Source: Cloeon dipterum
Taxonomy: Eukaryota; Arthropoda; Insecta; Ephemeroptera; Baetidae
Direction of reading: 5' to 3'
NCBI RefSeq assembly: GCF_949628265.1
Contig: NC_088789.1
Span: 30,807,883-30,871,882, forward strand
Length of the DNA: 64,000 nt
The notes below the pieces were generated by a model. That model ran no database searches. It saw nothing but the letters and a program-made list of their open reading frames with translations, and was not told the DNA's origin. A program made the position numbers and the translations under genes. Of the stretch, positions 11,844 to 22,900 are shown piece by piece. How positions within the stretch are numbered: position 1 is the stretch's first letter; the number at the start of each line of letters is the position of its first letter.

Positions 11844-13053
11844 ATACCGAAAAATTGAAATTTACCTGGATAATATTGTTCAGGTTGACGGAACAGCTTT
11901 AGATGCAGTTGTTGTGATGATCAGCTGATGACTGCGAGATGCCGAGATGGCTGTGACGGTGAAGGTTTCAGGTATATTTCCAATTATACCGGTTAATGTT
12001 GAAATCTGCCAGAGCCAATACCGGTTGTTTCGGTTTTTTCGGTATTTTCGTATCAAGTACTCATTGCTTTAAGGTTGAAGGTGGATAAGAGCGACACCTT
12101 CCAGCAACCTAGCGCACTTTTGGGATGTCTGCCGGGGAAGTTTCAAATCTTGGCGCGAAGGTCACGTTGCAATTTGTATTCAAAGTGCAAGTACTGTCAG
12201 AGAAAGTTTCAAATCCTGGTGCGACAGTCTGCAAGCAAAGCCCGATGAACAAATAACAGGCAGCGGCCTCTCGAAAGGCATCCTTTTAAAAGTAGTAGAG
12301 AAAGAAGATAAACCAAAAATATCGAATTGACGGTAGTGGGGAGTGTTTACATCAGAGAAGCAGATAAGTTTGATACTTCAGTCGATTTGGCTTTTTTTGC
12401 AAATCAACTCATCGTATTTTGCTCTTTTTTATCCCTGTCCGAGTACCGGAGGACCGGGAGCGGGAAGGGCGCGCTCTGCACTAGCACGAATGCTGAAACC
12501 CCAATATTACCGCGAACGGATAACATGGGCGCACCAAGGCCGCACAGGGGCACTGAAGCCCACTGAAGGGCCACTTGCCGAGGACTGCATTGAAACGCTA
12601 GACATTCGTCCCGTGAAGCCAAATCACGCATGCTGGAAAGGTGCTAACCAGCCCGTTGAGCAATTTGAGCATTTCGAGTGACTAAACTATCCACTTTTTG
12701 CCATATCTGACTTTGGACAGCCAGTATTAGATCTTTGAACTGCTCAAATACCTCCCATTGCTTTGACACTCCTGAGAGTGCCTTAATAATGCGAGCCAAC
12801 GGGCTGGTATTCATAATACTATATAAAAGTCTAATGCCCAAGTACAGGAAGATAAATAAAACACAAATGTGTGCATTTTCTATGTATATAGGGAGAGATG
12901 ATTAGCTTTTTTATTGAATCTAATGCTAAAATTTGCATTTATATAAATACACCTTAAGAATTAAATAGTAGCGGTAAAAATGTTATATTGTTTGTTTATA
13001 ACACTATCAGTCAAATGAGTAAACCTCGAAGTGAGAGGTTATTTGATCAGTGC
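11844..13053. other. intergenic: ankyrin UTR-exon relic and dispersed repeats
   Basis: On the reverse strand 11866 onward matches the untranslated first exon of the family (CCGTCAACCTGAACAATATTATCCAG followed by GTAAATTTC), and so belongs to the 4-kb pseudogene. About 12065-12180 carries the dispersed element with core TCTTGGCGCGAA. A 112-codon plus-strand frame at 12343-12681 is not recognised. The 12840-12960 stretch is the 3' flank of the 13-kb ankyrin gene, with a reverse-strand AATAAA at 12909-12914. Confidence 0.55.
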
Positions 13054-14415
13054 TTAGAGAGTGCAGCCCACAGAATCAAGCCATTCCTCTATTCTCTTGT
13101 CCTTCTGGGCGCAATAATATAAAGCGAATCGCTTATTTGACCCTTCCAACTGCTTCGCATCCTTGGCGTACACAATCTCGGCGCCCGGCAAAAACATTTT
13201 GTCTAAGCAGTAGATCAGCATGTTCCAGTCCATATATTTCACGCTCAGGTCGGCGCCAATCTTCAGCAAGGTCTCGAAAAGAGGAAGGTTTAAATTGTCC
13301 ACGGCCACATGGAGAGGAGTTTTCCCTTCTCTGTTGACGGTATTGATGTGCGCACGCAGTTTTGCAGCAAAATGATCAATGACTTCTTTGCCGTACATGT
13401 GATTTTTCACAACGGCGTGAAGAAAATGCTCGTCCAGTTCCAGGGCTGGGTTGAGTTCAAGCAGCCACGCGATCATTTCTACGCCTGAGCCCCTCACCGC
13501 GTAGCACAGCGTGGTCGCGTCTATCTCTTGTGGACTCAGATTATGCAAGAACTTGGCAGTGTAGAGGAAGTTTTTTGAGACGCAGTAGTGGAAGAAAGTT
13601 TTCAAGTCGATTCCATGTCTGTGGAATATAGCAAGAACTTCATGGTTCATAAAAGGCAAGCCATAAGCCTCCACGGTACTTGTGATAAGGGATGTAAAGT
13701 CTTCTATCGTCACGTTGAAATCCACGGATTCCATCATAAAACGTGCGATTTCTTTTCCATGATCAGTGTTGACAAAAGCGTTCTGATAAATTAGAAGTTG
13801 CCATTCTTTGCTGCGAATCAATTTCTTGTCAAGCTTGCTGGCTTTATCGTAAATCCACCTGAATGTATCCAGATCTGAGAACGCAGCCGCTTTGATCAAA
13901 AGATCCGTGTTCAATTCAGTTCTGCTCTTGTCTTTAAACAATGAAGCATTGTTCCCAAAACGGTCTCTCAACGTAGTCAGACCTCTGGCGACGTAATCAC
14001 AAGTCACCGCGGCAAAGTCCATAAGCTCCATGAAGTAATTGATCAGTTGCTCTCCAAAGGTTTCATTCAAGGCTGCGTAGTGATAGACGCCATTTCCTTT
14101 TTCATCCGTCACGCTGACGTTTTCGCCTTGCTTCACGAGGTACTCGCATACGTCTAAATCTCCGATTTTTGCAGCGTGCAGAATGGCAGGAATGTTAGCT
14201 CTGCTACTCATCACGAATTCCATCTTTTGTTCAAGAGATGCAGAAGGATCGAATTCCTTTCCTGGAATTTTCTCTTCTTTCACATCAAATTCCGAGCATT
14301 GATCCACGGGTGGTTTCTCTGCAAAAGGGAAATATCTAGAATTCCATTTTCATGAAGATATATTGAACTCACGGTCATTGCTCTCTGCTGTTGAGTTTTC
14401 TCCAAAATCACCCAT
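13054..14415 (-). CDS. ankyrin-repeat protein, family copy 3
   Basis: Coding exons (reverse) are 14415-14373 and 14318-13054, with a 54-nt phase-1 intron, for 435 residues. The untranslated exon ends at 14892 and the UTR intron is 14891-14433. The protein starts MGDFGENSTAESND, then has a basic QKPP segment and an acidic linker, then ankyrin repeats: AILHAAKIGDLDVCEYLVKQ, a middle of degenerate helices, and well-formed C-terminal repeats (TPLHVAVDNLNLPLFETLL, GADLSVKY). No signal peptide or membrane segment. It is the closest relative of the 34-kb gene and of the 4-kb pseudogene, which lacks its N-terminal 100 residues. The start at 14415 is preferred because the only in-frame candidate at the head of the long exon is GTG at 14307. 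Confidence 0.88.
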
Positions 14416-14432
14416 TTTGTTCCCACGGAAAC

Positions 14433-14891
14433 CTGTGGGATCAAAAAATTTGAATTGGCATTAAAAATGAAATCTATGGGCAGGATAGAATAGCGGAATT
14501 GTTTGCATAAAATCCCTATTATAACATTAAAGAAAAAATTATCAAATTTAAGATCTTCACTGAGGAAAAAAACGGGATAATTTTTTTAGAATTTTCTTTT
14601 TGTAACATCTCAAAAAATTTAATCAAGATCTGAAGACCCATGCTAAAAGGGTTCGCCGTTATTATGACCCTTTCCCTCTATATCTATATCGTTCCAACAT
14701 ATTTTCCTGTCTAGCAACATTTCCAAATTTTAGCCTGGCAGGGTAAACCACGCGTGTATATTTACCGGAGGCTGGCGTTGCTGATCAATTTATAAAAATT
14801 TAATATTAATTGTAATTTAGGCCTCTGCACTGCGTTTGATAGCCGATTTTTAGGGTATGTGGACGAGAAATATTGAAAAAGTGAAATTTAC
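14433..14891 (-). other. 5'UTR intron of ankyrin copy 3
   Basis: Reverse-strand donor CAG|GTAAATTTCAC at 14891 and acceptor CCCACAG ending at 14433. The same donor and acceptor occur in every family member (donors after 625, 30447, 32992, 36413, 63522 and before 11866). Only the pseudogene's intron is grossly expanded. Confidence 0.65.
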
Positions 14892-15298
14892 CTGGTTAAA
14901 ATTGTTGAGGTTGACGGAGCGGCACTTCTTGCGGTTGATTTTTATGAGCAGCTGACTGCGAAATGGCTGCTGGCCGATGCAGTGACGGTGAAGGTATCAG
15001 GGATATCCAATCATATCAGGTACGTCTGAAAACTACCGGTATTTTCGTGAAAAGTACTCACCGCTTTAAGGTGGTTTTATAGAGCGTTATTATTATTGGA
15101 CGTCTTTGAAGGTTTTGAATATTGGCGCGAATCGTCACGTTGCAATTTGTGTTCTTCATTACTATAACGTTGTGATGTGATGATTCACGAAGAGGTCATA
15201 GCTATGAACATGTTGATAATTTTATTTTTAATTTTCGAGGTAAAACGCTTCATCCTTTTAAAACAAATTGCAAAAACAGCGAGAGAGATAACAATTTT

Positions 15299-15531
15299 AC
15301 GAGTTTATGACTGCAATGCATGAGATGAGTGGTGCTCTCTTATCTTTTATCTTTATTTTCCGTCGGTTTCCTCTTCTTTCATCTCGTGTTAGATAAGACT
15401 ATAAGCAGGAAAGTTTGCACTTTTGCGAACTGATCGTCATGCGGTCAGTTTCCTATCGAGCACAACGTGAAGAGCGATGAGGGAGGGACGCGAAGAAAAT
15501 CGTATTTTACGTGTTCAGTGTGGTTATTTTT
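15299..15531 (+). pseudogene. fossil promoter and first exon of tetraspanin (29-kb type)
   Basis: This plus-strand stretch matches the reverse complement of 29111-29340 over its whole length: TGACTGCAATG, GGTGCTCTCTTATCTT, CTCGTGTTA, CTATCGAGCAC, then ATG and GAAGAAAATCGTATTTTACG. It is thus the upstream region plus first coding exon of the 27.9-29.2 kb tetraspanin. A net 4-nt gain after the ATG shifts the frame and the match ends at the exon edge (about 15531), so it cannot encode the protein. Confidence 0.8.
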
Positions 15532-15773
15532 ATTAATTTTGCATTTTGATATAATTAATTAATTGGCAGGATTTTAAATGGTATTCTTCTTTATTGTCTT
15601 TGGTGAACTAAAACACTTACTTAAAGTAGCTAAATTAAATCAATATAGGAGCAAAAAATTCAGGGTTTTGGTCGTTGTTTAGAATTAAAATAAAACTATT
15701 TAATTATGTTCTATTTAATCTCCTAGATAAGATACACAAAATGCACATTCCTGCGTTAACTGCAAGTTTGATT

Positions 15774-15856
15774 CCAGTCTTCATGCGTGCGCTCGAGGAT
15801 CGAGGAAAAAGTTCTTATATTCCAGCGAAGAAAATGATGAAGATGAAACTAGCTTG
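15774..15856 (+). pseudogene. fossil first exon of tetraspanin (26-kb type)
   Basis: CAGTCTTCATG followed by a frame reading MRALEDRGKSSYIPAKKMM matches the first exon of the 25.4-26.9 kb gene (MSSLEERGLIPAEKMM), including the same 5' leader CAGTCTTC. It hits a stop at 15855 and has no donor at the homologous place. About 16130-16200 may be a relic of exon 2 (FAAVEIVLV against FALIEVVVA), which is much less certain. Confidence 0.7.
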
Positions 15857-16989
15857 ATTTCCTGAATGCAGCATTGGAATTCGCAGAGATATTCTCCTGG
15901 AAGTGAGGCTTTCTTGAAATTCCCCATCTCCCGCTGCTTTTGAAGGTTGAAAAATTACAAAAATTTCGTCAAGTAGTGTATTTAGAACCTATGAAAACAG
16001 AAATGAGGATTTCCTGGCAATCTGATAATTACTTGCTTACCAAATTTACACAAATCCAAAGAATTGCAGACCTTTGAAGAAGCAGTACATGGCCATTAAA
16101 GCAACGGAAATCGATGTGTTCCGCACCAAGGTGCGAACCGTATTCGCAGCTGTTGAGATCGTACTTGTTACTCCCATCTTGAATATTCAACTCGCCTCTC
16201 TGGTAGCTCGCTTCGAACTGGGCCTTTTTATCTTGAGAGCAGACACAAAACCACAGTGAAACACAATTATACTTTGTTTTACGTAAAATTGGTTTTGTTT
16301 AATCATTCACAATACAATAGAGAATAGGCTTTATAATATTATGGCGTTTCTATTCATCATTATTTAAATTTGGTTGTGAAAGGGAAACTATTATTTCGTA
16401 TTTGAATGTGATAAAATTCTGAATTAATGTTTACTTACAATTCTTCTGGAATTAGGACAACCTAAATATGGTATCGATCATTTTAAGAAAGACGTAGAGC
16501 ACGAACAACAAAGTATAGATCGGGAGCAACTCTACCAATGCAACGAACTCGGAAATTAGGTCTGTAGGGTCAGTATAAGCCTCTCTGACGTCCATAGCTA
16601 AACGAGAAGAGCCAACGACTAACAGAATTATAGATTTATTTTAAACTTAAACAAATAACTAGTTGGACTTTGAAAGTAAACAAGATCTGTGTCCGGCTAA
16701 AATCCACAAAGGAAAAGACCAATCGCATGCGCTTATAAATTATTATTTATTTTGTAAGAGAAATAGGATTAGGTACAAAAGTGTGTGATTTAAAATACAA
16801 TCACTGTAAAAGCTATAGGTCAGTCGTGAAAGGTAAGAAAATTCCTAAAATGGAATTTATGGGAGTGCCACAAGGCTTCACATTCGAACTGCAAATCGCA
16901 CCGAGAGCACACCCGCAGGGTCGTATGGAGTTTCATGTTTTCCTTTCCCTTATCAAGCGCCCGCATTTGTGGCAATAGTGGCATTCAGT
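15857..16989. other. intergenic, 3' flank of the C2H2 gene
   Basis: No gene is seen. A reverse-strand AATAAA at 16746-16751 is about 240 nt past the stop codon of the large reverse-strand gene and is a reasonable poly(A) signal for it. A 61-codon plus-strand frame at 16074-16259 overlaps the possible tetraspanin exon-2 relic and is not called. Confidence 0.45.
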
Positions 16990-19900
16990 TTAGCGTTTTT
17001 TAATATCCTCATATGGAATCTTTGTCGAGCACAGGATCCCATCAGAGTGGTGAGTTTTCACGTGCTCCGTACTCGAGCCTGGAGTTCCAAAAGGCGCGTT
17101 ACATCTCGCATCAAAACAGATATTATCCAGACTCTCCTCGTAAGTCCCGCGTTTTTCCGGTTCTGCAGAAATCAATATGAATGTACAAAAAACAAAATCT
17201 TAGAGTAAAAGTTTACCAGCCACTTGTGCCTCTGAGCTATCTGCGCTGTTGTTCTCTTGATCTAAATTTATAGAAATAAATAAAAAAATGAATGTGCATG
17301 TATAAAAGGCTAATTACCAGCTCTGAGAGGAATCGGAGTTTCTTTGACAGTGGATGATTCCAGAATTTTTGAATACGAAATTCGAGGAGGGCCTTGTTCA
17401 TTTTCTAATTGAGAATTGGAGACAGCTGGAAATGCAGCGTGTTAAAATTACATTTAAAATACAAAACAAAATTGATTACCATCAGCGGGATTTTTGACTT
17501 CCTGTCTGAACTTTTCTTGATAAGCCCCCAATGAGTCTTGTGCTCGCATCAGTAGCAATTGTGATTCTGAGGAAAGAGTTGAAAAAATTAAAAATTATCA
17601 CTGAAAATCGTAAGTTCAACTCACCTTCTACTTTGCTGGCAATGGCAAGGACAGGGGGTGGAGGAGAAAAGCCCGCATTGCGGATTTGGCAACAGTTGGG
17701 AGCGACTGGAACAAAAATATTACTCTTATTCTTCTTAAAATAAAATAAAAATAAATATTCTAGCAATTAAATGTGACTTGGAACTGAACTAGAGACCATA
17801 TAAACAGCGGGGGCCAGATGTGCGATTGCAAATTAACGAGAGGAATTGTTTATCAGAGGAAAAGTGACTTTTGTGTCTTTGTTTACGGTGATCCAAGGTA
17901 GACATGGCCAAAATATCGATATTACCGTCTTAAAAATATCGCTCAGAAATATCGTCTAATAAACGAATTGTAAAAAATATTCATAAAAAATCGATAATAT
18001 CGCTAGGAAAATACATCGATTTTTATTTGTCTATGCCTGGGGGCGGATCACGGCACCGTTTTTTAGCTCAACCTTGAAACACTGTACAATGCTTTCCTTA
18101 TACCCAGCGTTGCCATTTTATCTCAAGGCTGCGTTGCCGTGATCCGCCCCCATGTCTGATCCAAGGGATATTACCTTGGTCGCTGTTACTTGGTGGTGTT
18201 GAGGTTTGGCCGCTTTGAATCTGTGCATAACCACCATGACTAGTATCCACCGTGTGCTCCTGGAAGTAGTCTTGCTGATTGGAATAATCTGAAAGCGAAA
18301 AATCATACAGAACTGTTAATTAGGTCCAAAAGCTCCTCTTCGGCTACTGTTATTGGGACTCGGTGAGCCCACGTGATATGATGAGCACTTGGTGCCTTTA
18401 TTAGAGCGTTTTTCCCAGAGATATATTACCCTTGCTACTGAAGCCAGGCGGTACTGGAATTTTTGTAGAACCACCAGGGTGACTAATTCCGCTTGGCGGT
18501 ACTGGAGTTTGGCTTCTTTGAATCTGTGAAGAATCACCTAGGCTTGTCTCCTGAGAGTTGTTATTCATGAGCCTCATGAGGAAGCTTTGCTGACTAGAAT
18601 AATCTGAAAGCGGAAAATGGCAAAGAACTGTTAACATCCTAGTTAAAAATGACTCGAATTCTTAAATAGCTCAAATAGGCTGGGAGGAGCAGGCGCCACT
18701 TGCTGGTTTTCGCACCTTTCCGGTGGCTTTAGGGACAATTTTGGGCGTTTTAATTAAAAACATCAGTGTGAGGAGACGAAAAAAGATGGCCGCCTTAGGC
18801 CCAAACTCCTCTGCAGCCACTCAGGCCCCATGTTAATGTTATTGAGACCTAGTGAGCTCATAGCCCACGTGATATGATGAGTACTTGATGCCTTTCTAGA
18901 GCGTTTATCTCTATTTACGGTTTTTTCCCAGAGATACATTACCCTTGCTACTGAAGCCAGGCGGTACTGGAATTTGTGTAGAATCACCAGGGTGACTAAT
19001 GCCGCTTGCTGGTACTGGCGTTTGGCTTCTTTGAGTCTGTGAAGAACCACCTTGGCTTGCCTCCTGAGAATTGTTATTCATGAGCCTCATGAGGAAGCTT
19101 TGCTGACTAGAATTATCTGAAAGCGGAAAATGGTAAGAAAAACTATTAAAATCTATAGTTAAGTGACTCGAAATTCTCATATAGCTCAATGGGCTGGGAG
19201 CAGGGCGCCACTTGCTGGTTTTTGCACCTTTCCGGTGGCTTTTGGGACAAATTTTTGGCGTTTCAATCAAAGACCTCAGTGCGAGTAGGCGAAAAGATGG
19301 CCGCATTAGGCCCAAGCTCTACTGCGGCCACTCAGGCTCCATGTTAATCCGCCCAGCGATGTTTTTGGGAGTGGATGAGCTCATAGCCCACGGAATATTG
19401 AGCATTTCACGCCTCTATTAAGACTGTATATCTCTATTTATGGTATTACCTGGGTTGTTGAAGCCTGGTGGTACTGGAGTTTGACTTCTATGAACCTGTG
19501 AAGAATCACCTTCGCTTGACTCCTGAGAATTGTTACTCACGAGCCCCATGAGGAAGCTTTGCTGAATTGAACAATCTGAAAGCCGGAAAATGATAAATAA
19601 CTGTTAACATCTAGTTAAAAATGACTCGAAATTCTAAAATGGCCCAATTAGCTAGGAGGTGGCACCACTTGCAGGTTTTTGAACTTTCAAGCGGCTTCAG
19701 GGACAAAACAAAAGCATTTTTCTCTATTTGCGGTCTTCCAAGGGAAATATTACCAAGGTGGTCAATGCTGCTTGGCGGTGATGAAGATTGGTCTGTCTGA
19801 ATCTCCTTAGATCCACCTTGGCTCGACTCCATCGTGTTATTCATGAGGTTGCGTTGCTGATTGTCATAATCTGAAAGCGGAAAATGATCAATAACTGTTA

Positions 19901-22900
19901 ACATCTAGTTAAAAATGACTCGAAATTCTAAAATGGCCCAATTAGCTAGGAGGTGGCACCACTTGCAGGTTTTTGAACTTTCAAGCGGCTTCAGGGACAA
20001 AACAAAAGCGTTTCTATTAAAGTCCTCGGTGCGTGGAGGCGGAAAGATGGCCGCATTAGGCCCATGCTCTACTGCGGCCACTCAGGCTACATGTTAATCC
20101 ACTCGGCGGTGTGATTGGACCTTGGAACCCGGCCGTTGAGCTTATAGCCCGTGGGATATTGAGCATTTTTTGGTGTCTCTTTGAAGAGCGTTTTTCTCTA
20201 TTTGCGGTCTTCCAAGGGATATATTACCAAGGTGGTCAATGCTGCCTTGCGTTGATGAAGATTGGTCTGTCTGAATCTCCTTAGATCCACCTTGGCTCGA
20301 CTCCGTCGTGTTAATCATGAGGTTGCGTTGCTGATTGTAATAATCTGAAAGCGGAAAACGATAAATAACTGTTTACATCGTGTTAAAGACCATATTTGAC
20401 GAAGTTTCTGAGCATACCAATCGAGGTAAAGTGGAATCTTTTTCCGACCTAAAAGTCCAACGCGACGTGCGAACTTTTTTCCCGCCAAAACAATATGAAC
20501 GTATATGCGAGAACTGCGTATGCGTGAGAGCTGGTTTGAGCACTTGCAGAGAGACCTCCTGTACGAATGACTTCTTTGTCAGAACCATCAAGCTCTCGCA
20601 AATACGTTCATATTGTTTTGGCGGGAAAAAAGGTTTGCACGTCGCGCTGCACTTTTTGGTCGGAAAAATATCCCTTTTACCTAATTCCACCCTCAAGAAT
20701 CGATTGGTGTGCTCAGAAGCTTCGTCAGAGATGGTCTTTAAGTGACTTGAAATTCTCAAATTGCCCAATGGGCTGGCAGGAGGTGCCACTTTCAAGTGGC
20801 TTCAGGGACAAACGTCTGGCGTTTATTGAAAGATGGCCACCAGCTCCTCTGCGGCCACTCGGGCTCCGTGATATTGGGACCCGGTGAGCTCAGAGCCCAA
20901 GGAATGAACGTGCTGAGTGGAGATTAATTAAAACTTACTATTCCAATCAGGATGGGGCATAACGAACCAGCCTCCTTGAGACATTTGAGCTTGAGATGGA
21001 TCTGGAACAACCAGCAACTGTTGGTACATGGATGGGACCTGCAAATATTGACGAGGTCTTCGCCCTAGAATCGAATTTGTCAAGGAAATAAGAAAATATC
21101 TAAATTTATTTTCCTACCGGTTATTCCAGACTGATTCGGTGGAAGTGGTCGCAACTGTTGGTACATAGATGGGACCTGCAAATATTGATGAGGTCCTTGC
21201 CCTGGAATTGAATTTGTCAAGGAAATAAGGCAAAACCTAAATTTGTTGTCCTACCGGTTATTCCAGACTGATTTGGTGCAGGTGGTTGCAACTGTTGGGA
21301 TATAGATGGGTCCTGCAAATATTGAAGAAGTCGTGACCCTGGAAACGAATTTGTCAAGGAAATAAGGAAAACCCTAAATTTATTGTTCTACCGGTTAATC
21401 CAGACTGATGCGGTGGAGGTGGTCGCACCTGTTGGTACATGGATGGGACCTGCAAATATTGACGAGGTCCTTGCCCTAGAATCGAATTTGTCAAGGAAAT
21501 AAGAAAATATCTAAATTTATTTTCCTACCGGTTATTCCAGACTGATTCGGTGGAAGTGGTCGCAACTGTTGGTACATAGATGGGACCTGCAAATATTGAT
21601 GAGGTCCTTGCCCTGGAATTGAATTTGTCAAGGAAATAAGGCAAAACCTAAATTTGTTGTCCTACCGGTTATTCCAGACTGATTTGGTGCAGGTGGTTGC
21701 AACTGTTGGGATATAGATGGGTCCTGCAAATATTGAAGAAGTCGTGACCCTGGAAACGAATTTGTCAAGGAAATAAGGAAAACCCTAAATTTATTGTTCT
21801 ACCGGTTAATCCAGACTGACTAGGTGCAGGTGACTGCAAATGTTGGAATAAAGATGGGTCCTGCAAATATTGAAGAAGTCGTGACCCTAGAATCGAATTT
21901 GTCAAGGAAATAAGGAAAAACCTAAATTTATTGTCCTACTGTACCGGTTAATCCAGACAGATTCGGTGGAGGTGGTTGCAACTGTTGGGACAAGGATGGA
22001 TCCTCCAATTTTTCACGAGGTCGTTGCCCTAGAATCGAATTCGTCAAGAAAATAAGTTAAAACTTAAATCTATTGTCCTACCGATTACTCCAAATGGATT
22101 CGGTGGAGGTGATTTAGCCCGTTCTGCATTCTGTGGTGCAGTTTGGTTGTTGTTCCATTTTCCAACTCCAGCATAGTCGAATTCTGGTGCTAATTCTATT
22201 AATTTAAGTTAAATTCTGCTTATAAACCATTCATAAAATGTCACCTTGTGTTTCTAATAACAATGCACCAAATTTACAGTCGGCCTGGTTGAAAATTCCT
22301 GAAATTTTATAACGGCAATCATCAAAATCATATTTGAAAAATTTTAATTCGGCTAAATATAGAAGAACGCCATTTTGAATGAAATTCTGTCTTAAAAGTA
22401 CATCACTGGTAGCGTAATTCTTGAAGCCACCAATAGAGGGCAACATCATAAAACATTAGAGAAATTCACATTGGCAAGGAAGAAAGCTACAGCTTTTGCA
22501 GGCGACAGTAGAGACATCTCCAGCGATATCAAAGAAGCAATCGTAGTTCAAGCAGTCACGTGACTCAGCGAAGAGATTTATGGCCAATGAGATGGCGCGA
22601 TTGAGTCACGTGACTGCCCTGCTGCACTGCTTTTGTTGGGTCTGAGCAGATGTCTCTACTGTCGCTGCAGCAAACTCTCCTACACTACTTTTTGAACGTG
22701 AATTTCTCAGTTGATTGATTTCCCGCGATCATGGTTTCGACTTATGTTATATATCAACTTAAACGCTTTCGATTGACACCAATTGAGTCGCGGACGGCTT
22801 TAACAATTGTTAAGTTTGACAAAGAGTCATAAACGAAATTTCATTTAACATGGAGTAAGTATCTGCGCAGAGTGAATGCGCGTTGGACCGCTAAGCCGCG

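Noticed and set aside
20373-20887. Frames of 106-140 codons around 20.4-20.9 kb
   Set aside because: They lie in the TTAA-flanked inverted-repeat element and read on both strands.
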